Assembly: GCA_963995505.1 (NCBI GenBank)
Contig: OZ023189.1
Location: forward strand, 1,005,155-1,069,154
Origin: Hypericum androsaemum
Taxonomy: Eukaryota; Streptophyta; Magnoliopsida; Malpighiales; Hypericaceae
Direction: 5' to 3'
Length of the DNA: 64,000 nucleotides
Shown here: piece after piece, positions 55,520-64,000 of the stretch
How the letters are laid out: the number at the start of each line of letters is the position of its first letter
How positions within the stretch are numbered: the stretch's first letter is position 1
Translations under genes and position numbers: made by a program
The notes under the pieces: generated by a model
Seen by the model: only the letters and a program-made list of their open reading frames with translations
The model's database searches: none
Told to the model about the DNA's origin: nothing

Positions 55520-55838
55520 AAATGCAGTAGCAATACATGAAGAACCGAAAAGGCGATCTGGGTTGGCGACCAGTGCTGAAGACAAGATGGCGGTTTGGAT
55601 GATTCGATGATCTGACGCCTTTGAACAGTCTAACAACGGGCATGTCCTCTCTGCGGCATTGGTGCATATCAGCCAACACCGAACTTGGCACTGATGATCA
55701 GAATTGTGCTTGCATCAACCCACTTACTTATGTATTAAGTGATCAAAAAGGAAACAATACATACCAAGTCTCGAAAGCACTCCCATTTGGCGCTCTAGGA
55801 ATATGCATCCGCCGATTTCTCATTTATCTTTTTATTTA
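55520..55838. other. Unassigned sequence between SINE and MULE
   Basis: Short frames exist on both strands (for example 55461-55691 minus) but show no motif I can name. It could include further exons of the orphan gene. Confidence 0.35.
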
Positions 55839-56710
55839 GGGCAAAATAGTGAGAGATTCCTGATGTTTGAAGGAATTCATTAATCAGGACTGCCTAGAAT
55901 TAATTAATCCCTAAAAATTTCAAAAATTAATTGATTAGTCCCTGAACACATATTCTGTCACTTTTTCGACAAGACATTTTAAAGTGCCAAAATACCCCTA
56001 AATATAAAATAATAAAATTCCTTGGCCGTGGAAAGGAATTTAATAGCACCTTAGCAGTGGAAAGAAGCCTCGTCGTCGTCGAGGGTTCGACCGTCTCTGA
56101 CACATGGTTATCATTTTCCAACGCATTGAGACCGGCGAGGGCTGCCTGAGAACGGTTGTCAGAGATATTAAATCTGGGTTTTCTCTTGCAATTTCTCCTA
56201 CGATTTCTCGATTAGTTAGGGATGACATACGTGGTGTTAGAAAGATAATACGACCACCGTTGGAAAAGACAAACACGGCTCGTGAACTAGGGTTTCAGAA
56301 GACAATATAACCTCCGCTGTCTCTTTTCTTAGCTTCCATCTCCTTCACCCATCTCCGTCTTCCCGTTTAAATTAAATTGCTTGAATCTCTAATTGGGTCT
56401 TGATTTTGGCTTCTTTGGCTGGATTATAAAGTGCCATTGGGATAAATATAGCCCTACATCAACTGATTCTCAGCCATTTTCTTCAAAATCTGCTATTCCA
56501 ATTAATGGGTTTAAGAAAGGCAATTTTATAATTTTTGAGTAAGTTTAGGGGTATTTTTTGCACTTTACAAAATATTTTGTCAGAATATTGATTGAAATTG
56601 TGTTCAGGGACTAATCAATTAATTTTTTAAATTATCAGGAACTAACTAATACTAAGTCGTCCTGGTTAATGAATTTCTTTAAATATCAGGGACCTCTCAC
56701 TATTTTGTCC
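55839..56710. mobile_element. Non-autonomous Mutator-like element 1, 9-bp TSD
   Basis: The TIRs are about 170-190 bp long. The left end reads GGGCAAAATAGTGAGAG and the right end (reverse) GGACAAAATAGTGAGAG, and both continue through TTAATTGATTAGTCCCTGAA. TTTTATTTA flanks it at 55830-55838 and 56711-56719, the 9-bp duplication typical of Mutator elements. There is no transposase. The interior (56020-56400) has higher GC and may be a captured gene fragment. Confidence 0.87.
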
Positions 56711-56885
56711 TTTTATTTATATATTTCCCAAAATTGCAAGAAACTTGCCGTCTCGTCCCAACTAAGCAAAGCAAGTCAGAAATAGGGCATTTGGCGGGAG
56801 CGGGAAAAACCTTTCTGGCGGGGCTTCTGCTTGATGGGCCCGATTCACATCCACGGCCCAGTGGACCAGCCTATCATTTTTTTAA
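56711..56885. other. Spacer between two Mutator-like elements
   Basis: A short spacer with no recognised feature apart from the two TSD copies at its ends. Confidence 0.5.
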
Positions 56886-57822
56886 GGGCAAATTGCCCTC
56901 CCATCCCTGGTATTTAGAGAAACACTCATTTTAGTCCTTACTATTTCTGATAACATATATTCATCTTCCAAGTTAGTGAAAATATATTTCTCAGGTTCCA
57001 CGCTGAGATCAGTGGTCGACATAATTTTTTTAATGACCATTTTATCCTTCAGTAAAAAATAAATAAATAAATAAACACTGTTCTTCCCTACCAATTCTGG
57101 CCGGCCAAGAATACCGATTCCGATCGCTCGTTCCGATGAGGACCAGATAGATGTTAAGGAAATGGAGGGCCAGTGGGAATCCGGTTCTTCCCCGACAGAT
57201 AAATGTTAAGGAAATGGAGGGCCAGTGGGAATCCGGTTCTTCCCCGACCACCATTCCTCCTCCAATTCCCCAATTCCAATTGGGAATTTTTATTTCTTCT
57301 CCAGCCGAATCCCAATTCCAGAAGATGACCATTCACTGAGCTCCCTAGATCCGGAAGATGACGAGGGCCGGTTCTCTTCAGTCGCCGAGGAAGATGATGA
57401 GGGCGATGGAGCATATCACCGGCGTGCAGGGTCCCCTCAGTCGCCGACATCGACGAGTTCAGCCGATGTCAAAGGGGCATCCATCCGCGATCATAGTAAT
57501 TGCCAAGGAAGATGACGAGGGCGGTGGAGCATATCACAGTCGTCGACGAAAGTGGTTTGGCGGCGGCGGGATCGAAAACAGAGTTGTTCCGGCTGAGATT
57601 ACAGTGGTTTCTGGGTTAGGGACAAAGGGGATTTTTTGTTTTTTTATTGTAAGGGTATATTTGTCATTTTGTAATTATTGTTGACCAATGAGGTGGGACC
57701 GGCAGGGACCTGAATGAGAGATACATTTTCCACAAATTTGGAGGACCAATATATGTTATCAGAAATAGTAAGGACTAAAATAGATATTTCTCCAAACACC
57801 GGGACGGCAGGACAATTTGCGT
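56886..57822. mobile_element. Non-autonomous Mutator-like element 2, 9-bp TSD
   Basis: TIRs of about 150 bp: left GGGCAAATTGCCCTCC, right (reverse) ACGCAAATTGTCCTGCC. Both continue with TTTTAGTCCTTACTATTTCT and GATAACATATATT. TTTTTTTAA flanks it at 56877-56885 and 57823-57831. The GC-rich interior (57100-57600) looks like captured coding DNA, with a 48-bp direct repeat (AGATGTTAAGGAAATGGAGG start, about 57148 and 57196) and repeated GAAGATGACGAGGGC motifs. There is no transposase. Confidence 0.85.
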
Positions 57823-57831
57823 TTTTTTTAA

Positions 57832-58629
57832 GCTCTCATATCACCTACCCTACCTATATTCTTCGCCGTCGCCGTTTTGAATCCTTTTTCACGTCAAAGA
57901 TGAAATACGAAATCTATAAATAAAATTGGTTGATACTAAAATATTGAATTCTAAATCTATAAATAAAATTGACCTCGCTAAATAAATCAATTTCATATAG
58001 ATTTGAACTCTCCTGGAACATACATATGTCTATAATGATATTTGTCTCAAACAAAATTTGAACATGGGAAATTGTTAGTATTCGAGGTACAAAATTAATC
58101 AATCGAAATAATGTTTGAGAAATTGGATTTTAATGCAAGTGTTATGTGTTGGTCCACTTTTAAAGTGTGTTCGGCTTGACCAAGTAATTATAGATGAGTC
58201 TAATTTATATAATTATTAAGTTAATTAAATTAACAACTTTGAGTTAATTAAAATATAGGTCACGGGTGTTTGAGATCAATTTGAAGCTTATTAAAATAAA
58301 TCTGTGATGATACATAACAGTTGCCAAAATTTATTTTTAGAGTGAATAAATATTAACTTTAAACTGATATGAGTGACACAAAAATAACTGATATCACGAA
58401 TTGGTTATGGACGCATGCATGGAGAAGTTTATAACCAGTTATAGCAAAAGTAATTTGAAGAAGAAAAAAATGTATTTTCGTACTGTCCGTCCTGTTGATA
58501 CAGCCGTGATGAACCGGGGGCCACAGACATGAGCTGATGTCAATGGGGTCCATGATTCTTTGCCGAAGAGCGAAAAAGAAAGGATCGAGAAGAAAGAAAG
58601 AAAAAAGATGGCCAAAGATAAGTGTATAA
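57832..58629. other. AT-rich intergenic DNA
   Basis: Nothing recognisable. There is a repeated ATCTATAAATAAAATTG motif at about 57911-57970. It ends at the TSD (TATAA, 58625-58629) of the next element. Confidence 0.5.
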
Positions 58630-58881
58630 TGTAATGTCCCTAATTAGGATTTAGGGTTCCTGAATTAGAAATTGGGGAAAAGGAATAGAGAAAGAGAGGA
58701 GGAGGGAGAAAGATAGAGGAAACGTAATGTTTCTGTAGATTTCTTCTAAAATATCAAAATGGTTCCTGAGTTCTTCTACTCTACAATTTATATCTTAAGT
58801 ACATGTATTGGGCTCAACCCAACTCAGCCCGCGGCCCACTACTCAAATCTACTAAGTTCCTGCTAAGCCCAGTACATAACA
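58630..58881 (-). repeat. 3' LTR of element C
   Basis: 252 bp. On the minus strand it runs from TGTTATGTACTGGGC to GGGACATTACA. Nearly identical by eye to the other LTR, suggesting a fairly recent insertion. Confidence 0.9.
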
Positions 58882-59032
58882 GCCCACCCCTTTAACCAAC
58901 CTTGTCCTCAAGGTTCTAATCAACAACAAACTCGGAAACAAACTTCGCCAGCAAATCAAAGGGAAATTGTTGCAAAAATGCTATCTGCACATAGCAAATA
59001 ACATTCAATTCTTGGCGTCCTAGGATTGTCAG

Positions 59033-59804
59033 CTAAACCTCAGGTGGTTTATCTTTCCAGCTCAATTCTGCTGCTCCGCAACATCGCAAAACTGCATGAG
59101 ATGGCATAGCTTCCTTCTGAACAAACCAATATACATCCGTTGTAGCCAAAGGGGCAGCAATTGCCGCCACCAATCTGAATGCAGTTCCAACACCTGCAAG
59201 AAATCTGAATGCAGCTCCAACACCTGCAAGACAGGTTGCTGAAAGATGTAGACCGTGATATTCTTCCAATAGCTGGTCTAGGATCGTTGCAAACTTGATA
59301 CTGAAGTTGTCTAAAACTAGTTCTTCCATCTCCTTATGCACATGTGCAGGTACTTCTGCCATCTTTGCTTTGGCTTGCAGCACAATGACAAGCTAAATCA
59401 TAGCTGAACTCCTAGTGCATCTTGCAGTTAAGTCCCATGTCATGGTTCGATATCTGTAGTGCTGTGTAAAATTGCAGACTTGTAGCAACTCAAAGTTTTG
59501 TACCTTTTACTGCTAAAGCTTGTAGACCTTTTACTGCTAAAGCTTGTAGACCTCCAGCTGTTGCATCTGTCCCTCTTACAACATAAACGTCTGAAACAGA
59601 TGCTTCTGTGTACCAAAAGCATTGACAAAGCACATAACAGCACACAAAATATTCAACAAAGGAAGCCCTGCACCGGAGGAAGCCCACAAAACATGAACAC
59701 AATTGATGTTCAAAACTTGCTGCTTCCTGACCATCAATTCTCGACAGCAACATGCTCTTTATTTTCTCATACTTTCGCACGTATTTCTTAACCACCCAGA
59801 CCAA
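59033..59804 (-). pseudogene. Element C 3' internal frames, unknown
   Basis: Two minus-strand frames, 59490-59804 (104 codons) and 59033-59383 (116 codons), lie downstream of the main frame. Neither has a motif I can name. Both contain short tandem duplications in the DNA (a 36-bp CTGAATGCAG..CCAACACCTGCAAG repeat at about 59177-59230 and a 25-bp repeat at about 59505-59552). They may be remnants of the C-terminal part of the same protein. Confidence 0.4.
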
Positions 59805-59873
59805 TTTTAATTGATTAAACTCAATGCTGTTCTTGACAAAAAATTCATATCCTATGTCTCTTTTTCTTGAATT

Positions 59874-61514
59874 CTATGCTTCAATAAATCCATTGTCCTG
59901 GATAGTGGTTGTTCTCTCCACCCAAAAATTAGTATACCTGTCCAACATTTCCTTCCTTCCAAAAATCAAGACCTCACCAACGTAAGAATCATTTACGACA
60001 TGCTCTCCTAGCAACACAATGTTCGTGCTTGTCCTGTCCAAAAGAATCCCAAGGTGTATCAATACCAGCTTTTCTGGTAGCCTTCCCCGATGCAATCCGA
60101 AAAGTGGCATCATAATACTCATCTTGGGCCAAGTACAAGGGACAAAATTCAGCACCTTCATTGTGTTTTTCAGACTAAAAGCGACACCAACATGCGACTG
60201 ACTAACTACATATAACCAATCAAGAGCATCAAACTCAATCAATTCCCCTTTGCTTCCTAGATGAAGTGCTCTACTACCCATGTAGCGAAGCACATAATTC
60301 TCTTCTGCCTTGACATTAGTAAATTGAATTTTCCCAAAGAGAGTTTTAAGAATCAAACAGCCATGTACTTTTGCTTGAATTAGTTGGGAAACAAACATTG
60401 CCCTTTCCTTGTACTGAGAGAAACACTCAAGCCATTCCTTTGATCGCCATCAATGCCAAAACTTCCAAAAGAACTCCTTCGAAAGAAACAACGGTCTAAC
60501 GTCTGCATTGACCAATTTCCTTGCTGCAACCAAGTAAGCATACTTATCCAAAAATTCAGCTGCAAAATAAAAAGAATTGCCATCTGTTGCATTCACTTCT
60601 GCAACAATAGGAAGTTTGGAACCTGCAACCTCATTTGACCATGCCTCAATCTCATTCCAAGATTGAATACCATATGCTTTCTCCTCTAGATTCATGTTTT
60701 CCATATCCAATTCTTCCTTGTCAAGAAGCTCACCATAAGCATCCTTTGCCAAAATACTACCAGAAGACCACAACTGACCCACTTGACTCTCCAAACCGAA
60801 ATCACAAGGTTCAAGTCGTTCCTTTTTAACAACGTCCAACGCTTCATCTCGTACGACCATGTCATTAATCAAATTTTTCTTCACGCCCACTGAGTTTTCA
60901 CCTTCACAGAGATTCCCAACAACACAGCTTTCTACCACAGATTCATCAACATCCACTTCATTCTCAAAACGCTCACACAAAGCATCGACGAAATCATCCC
61001 AACAAGCCTCTTCATTTCCCAAACACCATGACAAATACCACACTCTCGCCTTACCCATCAACAAATCAGCCACTAAACTATCTTTGTAGGCTTCCAAAGA
61101 TGGGTTAATCTCAAAGAATTCTTCACAAATCTCAACCCAATCATATGGGTTAATACCCGCAAAAGAAGGGGGACTAGGAAAACCCAGTCAAGACAAGACG
61201 AGGTTTACCTTATTCTTATGGATTTCCGAGGCCCATTCGTCCAATAACTCGTCTAAGTACTGACTCCGGCAAGGCTCTATTCCATAGTTACGACCCAAGA
61301 ACGCTAGGTGCCTCTCCAGCGCGAAAGAATCGTGCTCTGGCTCGAGACAGGTTTTCTTCATTTCTTGGTATCGTTCTTGAAGAAAAAGGGACGATTCCTC
61401 ATCTCAATTGTGTGCGGCCAAGGCTTCTCTGTCGATCTTTCGGAGCTCGCCCATCTTCGAGGGAAAAATCTGCAAAGACCAATTATGCTCCAGGCTTCGA
61501 AATTGATTCACCAT
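59874..61514 (-). pseudogene. Element C gag-like protein with novel C-terminal part
   Basis: The likely start ATG is at 61512-61514, about 45 bp after the primer site. Early codons contain a stop near 61407 and a frame change near 61190. From there the frame reads PPSFAGINPYDWVEICEEFF and ARVWYLSWCLGNEEACWDDF, then VDALCERFE. This matches the retrotransposon gag core (compare WYESWTVHNKEASWRTFVEH in Ty3 element 2). One frame then continues for about 400 codons to 59874, with a single TGA at 60450. The extension (for example YVLRYMGSRALHLGSKGELI) matches nothing I know. There is no zinc knuckle, protease or pol. Confidence 0.7.
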
Positions 61515-61557
61515 AATTGCCCACCTTGTTATTAGCTAGCAATTCCGATGATTGATA

Positions 61558-61569
61558 GCTCTGATACCA
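61558..61569 (-). promoter_or_regulatory. Primer-binding site of element C
   Basis: The minus strand reads TGGTATCAGAGC just inside the LTR, the tRNA-iMet-type plant primer site. It fixes the element's orientation. Confidence 0.9.
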
Positions 61570-61571
61570 CT

Positions 61572-61824
61572 TGCAATGTCCCTAATTAGGATTTAGGGTT
61601 CCTGAATTAGAAATTTGGGAAAAGGAATAGAGAAAGAGAGGAGGAGGGAGAAAGATAGAAGAAGACGTAATGTTTCTGTAGATTTCTTCTAAAATATCAG
61701 AATGGTTCCTGAGTTCTTCTACTCTACAATTTATATCCTAAGTACATGTATTGGGCTCAAACCAACTCAGCCCGCGGCCCACTACTCAAATCTACTAAGT
61801 TCCTGCTAAGCCCAGTACATAACA
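61572..61824 (-). repeat. 5' LTR of element C
   Basis: 253 bp. On the minus strand it runs from TGTTATGTACTGGGC to GGGACATTGCA. It includes a CT-rich R/U5-like tract (CTCTTTCTCTATTCC). Confidence 0.9.
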
Positions 61825-61829
61825 TATAA

Positions 61830-62662
61830 ACTTTGAGATGTCTTAATAATTTTACAATTTTCAATTTTCAGGTAACTTAGTGTAGATCACTCACATAATT
61901 GGACAAAAACGTTTAGTATAGATGACGTAATTTTTTTAACCATCAGTAACCATAATATCTTTTACCCCAATTTAGAGGCAACGGATAGAGCTCGATTCGT
62001 ATTCTTTCAATGAAAAAAATGTATGTAATTCGAAACCAAGGTGAAAATCGACTTATATACAACGACGGAAGACCAAAACCAACGTAAGAACGTCGCCATG
62101 TCTTCAATTTGGAGATACAAGTTAGCCAATGTGCATATTTGGGCAGATAAATCGAAGGGGTTGAATTCAATTCTACCGGAGGCCCAACAGCATGATCCGA
62201 ACAATGTGAAACGATTCGCACGCGTGATGACAATATTGTAATATCCAAAATTATACAGGGAAAAATTTGGAAAATAAATAATTACACAAATGCAGTGAAT
62301 ATTTAAGGTATTAGCAAGTAAAATTGAGAGAATGTAGTGAAGCAATTGGTTATAAATGCAGGTGCTGCATGAAAAGTAAGATGGAGTTCCTTTCTGGTCA
62401 TATGTAGTTAGGTTTAATTGCAGTTTTGAATATATAGATGCTGATAAAAATCTGAAACTGAATAGAATTTTCTTCTTGCAATTTTTCTGCAAAACTGTTT
62501 TTTATGGGACTAGTAAGACCGCCAAACTTGCAGACAAAAAGAGTAGCAAAGAAATGTTGTGTAAACTTAAAAAGGAGGATTCATCCTTGTTCGAACATAA
62601 AACCACGAAGCTCGAGTAGCACTAAACTGAATTCCTTGGAGGGATTCTACAAATCACAACTC
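61830..62662. other. Unassigned AT-rich DNA
   Basis: The frames here overlap on both strands without motifs. Nothing is recognised up to the LTR of A4. Confidence 0.45.
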
Positions 62663-63698
62663 TGTTGTTTCGGAGGGTTGGTGTACTTGATTAGGATCTT
62701 CGGCAGTCGAGGCAAGTGTTGGACACTTTCTCCATAAGACGAGATTGCCCCGTATATTTCAGTGCGGTACGGGCTTCGGCAATCGTCCCCAAGATACAAC
62801 GAATGTTTAGGGCATTTCCAAGAATGTTGCACACGTATCTCGAAACTTTCGGGCGAACCCTTATATACCCAGAACTTTCGGACTCATTTCTAAGTGAAGA
62901 ACGGGGGAAAGAAGAAGACAACAATGCTCGGAAATGCAATTGCTGCTGGGATGAGATTTATGGCAAGGGGGCAGGCCTATTTATAGGCTGGAATAGGCAG
63001 GGAGGCAGCCACCCTGAAGGGACGCGTCCGCTCGGCCAGCAGGCTGTCTGGCTGCGCTCGTGGCCCTTCGGTGACTTCTGGATCCTTCTAGGCGCGCCAG
63101 GCTGCGCTCGTGGCCCTTCGGAAGCTTCTGGATCCTTCCAGGCGCGCCCAGGCTGCGCTGGCGCCCTTTCGCGATGGATCTCGCAACCCTTCGGCCTTCT
63201 GGAAGTCTCCTGGATGTTCCAGCCCGTCGTGCCTCTTCGGTGGCCAACCTGAAGGCGCTCGCAGCTCCTCGTCGCTTCGGTAGCTGCGCAGCTACCTCCG
63301 GACCCGGGCAACATACTTAAGGCTCCTCCAGCTCCTCGCGACGATGCGCACATGCGAAGTGCCAAGTGCACCACAAAGCGCCCATTGCGACCTGCGTCCA
63401 ATGCACCATGCGCACACGTACGTGCGTGTGCACGAGCTCGTGCGCGTGCACGAGCTCGTGCTCGTGCTCGTGCTTGTGCTCGTGCTCGTGCTCATGCTCG
63501 TGCTTCGCACCGTCCTTGCAGCTAGCGGTGGGTCAGCCTTTAAGTAGTCAACCAAGTTTGAGAGGTGATGAGGGGAATTCCTTATAAATAAGGAAATCCT
63601 CCTTGCTCTAATCAATATGGTAATGCAACCTTTCCATTTTCCTTTTGGGCCTCCACTTTGGGCCTTACCATTTTGGGCCAAATGCATTCAACCCAACA
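62663..63698 (-). repeat. 3' LTR of A4
   Basis: The minus strand runs from TGTTGGGTTGAATGC (63698) to CGAAACAACA (62663), 1036 bp. It contains a (GAGCAC)n-type repeat at about 63430-63510 (GCTCGT on the plus strand), a TATA box (minus CCTATAAATAGG, about 62976-62987) and a tandem duplication of about 55 bp with CTCGTGGCCCTTCGG at 63057 and 63107. It carries ATCTCGTCTTATG, the counterpart of the LTR site complementary to the primer-site segment. Confidence 0.88.
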
Positions 63699-64000
63699 AT
63701 CCCCCACATGAATGATGATTAATGCATGCAGACTCTAATAGAAAGTTCTGACGTGTTATTATTGCATTGAGATAGGTAGCTTGCGGCTTTGAACCTTCTA
63801 TAGTAATATGTTATCGGATTTACTCGCTGCTCGGTGAACGTGATGTCTTGAACCGTCAGCTTTTGGTGTAAACCAAGACAATAACATTTACACAATAATA
63901 ACCCTAGTATATTTGGGTTCTCACGTTGTGTCCGTTTCGGCCATGGACCGTATCTTGGATTCATAAGTGTTTTTCCCATTTGAAGCGGCCTCAATTCACA
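62663..64000 (-). mobile_element. Ty1/copia element A4, 3' end (continues beyond window)
   Basis: Minus-strand copy of family A. Its 3' LTR is 62663-63698 and the 3' non-coding internal region continues from 63699 to the window end. The internal part matches the 300 bp before the 3' LTRs of A1-A3 (for example TCATTCATGTGGGGGAT next to the LTR, and GAAGCGGCCTCAATTCACA at the window end). The coding region lies outside the window. Confidence 0.9.

Larger units (their letters stand above)
58630..61824 (-). mobile_element. Complete non-autonomous LTR element C (gag-only)
   Basis: LTRs of 252 bp (58630-58881) and 253 bp (61572-61824) are flanked by TATAA at 58625-58629 and 61825-61829. On the minus strand, after the 5' LTR at the right, comes a tRNA-iMet primer site TGGTATCAGAGC (61558-61569). 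A purine tract AAAGGGGTGGGC (58882-58893) lies before the 3' LTR. The only recognisable retroviral domain is gag. No protease, RT or integrase is visible. The LTR start matches the LTR piece of Ty3 element 1, so that family is a candidate helper. Confidence 0.9.

Noticed and set aside
62007..62492. 161-codon minus-strand frame
   Set aside because: AT-rich sequence with no motif, overlapping frames on both strands and no splice or codon evidence.
62958..63401. 147-codon minus-strand frame in A4 LTR
   Set aside because: It lies in U3 of an LTR in the sense direction but has no motif and is interrupted in the homologous LTRs.
1..64000. tRNA and rRNA genes
   Set aside because: Apart from the tRNA-derived SINE and the primer-site motifs, no full cloverleaf or rRNA core sequence was noticed by eye. 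A tRNA scan was not possible here.

Overview
This is nuclear DNA from a flowering plant, most likely a eudicot. The evidence is two recognisable plant genes with introns, Ty1/copia and Ty3/gypsy LTR retrotransposons with tRNA-iMet-type primer sites (TGGTATCAGAGC), Mutator-like TIR elements with 9-bp target duplications and a tRNA-derived SINE. No bacterial genes or RNA genes were found. Almost all open frames are decayed transposon polyproteins or stop-poor low-complexity repeats.

Layout. 1-3632: a degraded minus-strand Ty3/gypsy element. 3673-4103: a small TIR element. 5595-12541: an MBD4-like DNA glycosylase pseudogene (+), split by copia copy A1 (6524-11958, TSD GTTCT). 12713-19141: copia copy A2, which has no TSD. 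19142-29911: an FKBP43/53-type immunophilin pseudogene (-), cut up by a chromodomain Ty3/gypsy element (20850-26742, itself holding a solo LTR inside its chromodomain) and by a second solo LTR (27199-28888). 31234-37442: copia copy A3. 37880-38430: a hierarchical minisatellite. 38597-41457: a truncated copia of another family (B). 41458-55193: a minus-strand, pol-less large LTR element (D). One of its LTRs has grown to 9.3 kb through about eight tandem copies of a 1.14-1.19 kb unit, each carrying a GAGC minisatellite and a TATA box. 55259-58000: an orphan exon, a SINE and two Mutator-like elements. 58630-61824: a structurally complete gag-only LTR element (C). 62663-64000: the end of copia copy A4 (-).

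How the parts relate. Four copia copies (A1-A4) belong to one family. Their coding regions align closely but their U3 regions differ greatly in length and content. A1 and A2 share the same two gag amber codons. All three visible leader regions have a primer-site segment complementary to the element's own LTR. The gag-only element C and the degraded Ty3 element at 1-3632 share LTR ends, which suggests a non-autonomous/autonomous pair.

The two host genes face each other across A2. Both lose their catalytic 3' halves exactly at A2, whose LTRs differ and lack a TSD. A2 therefore looks like the scar of a recombination that joined two unrelated loci. The most unusual structure is the tandem promoter/minisatellite array at 45879-55193, which looks like a satellite DNA forming inside an LTR. 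No intact, functional protein-coding gene is evident in the window.
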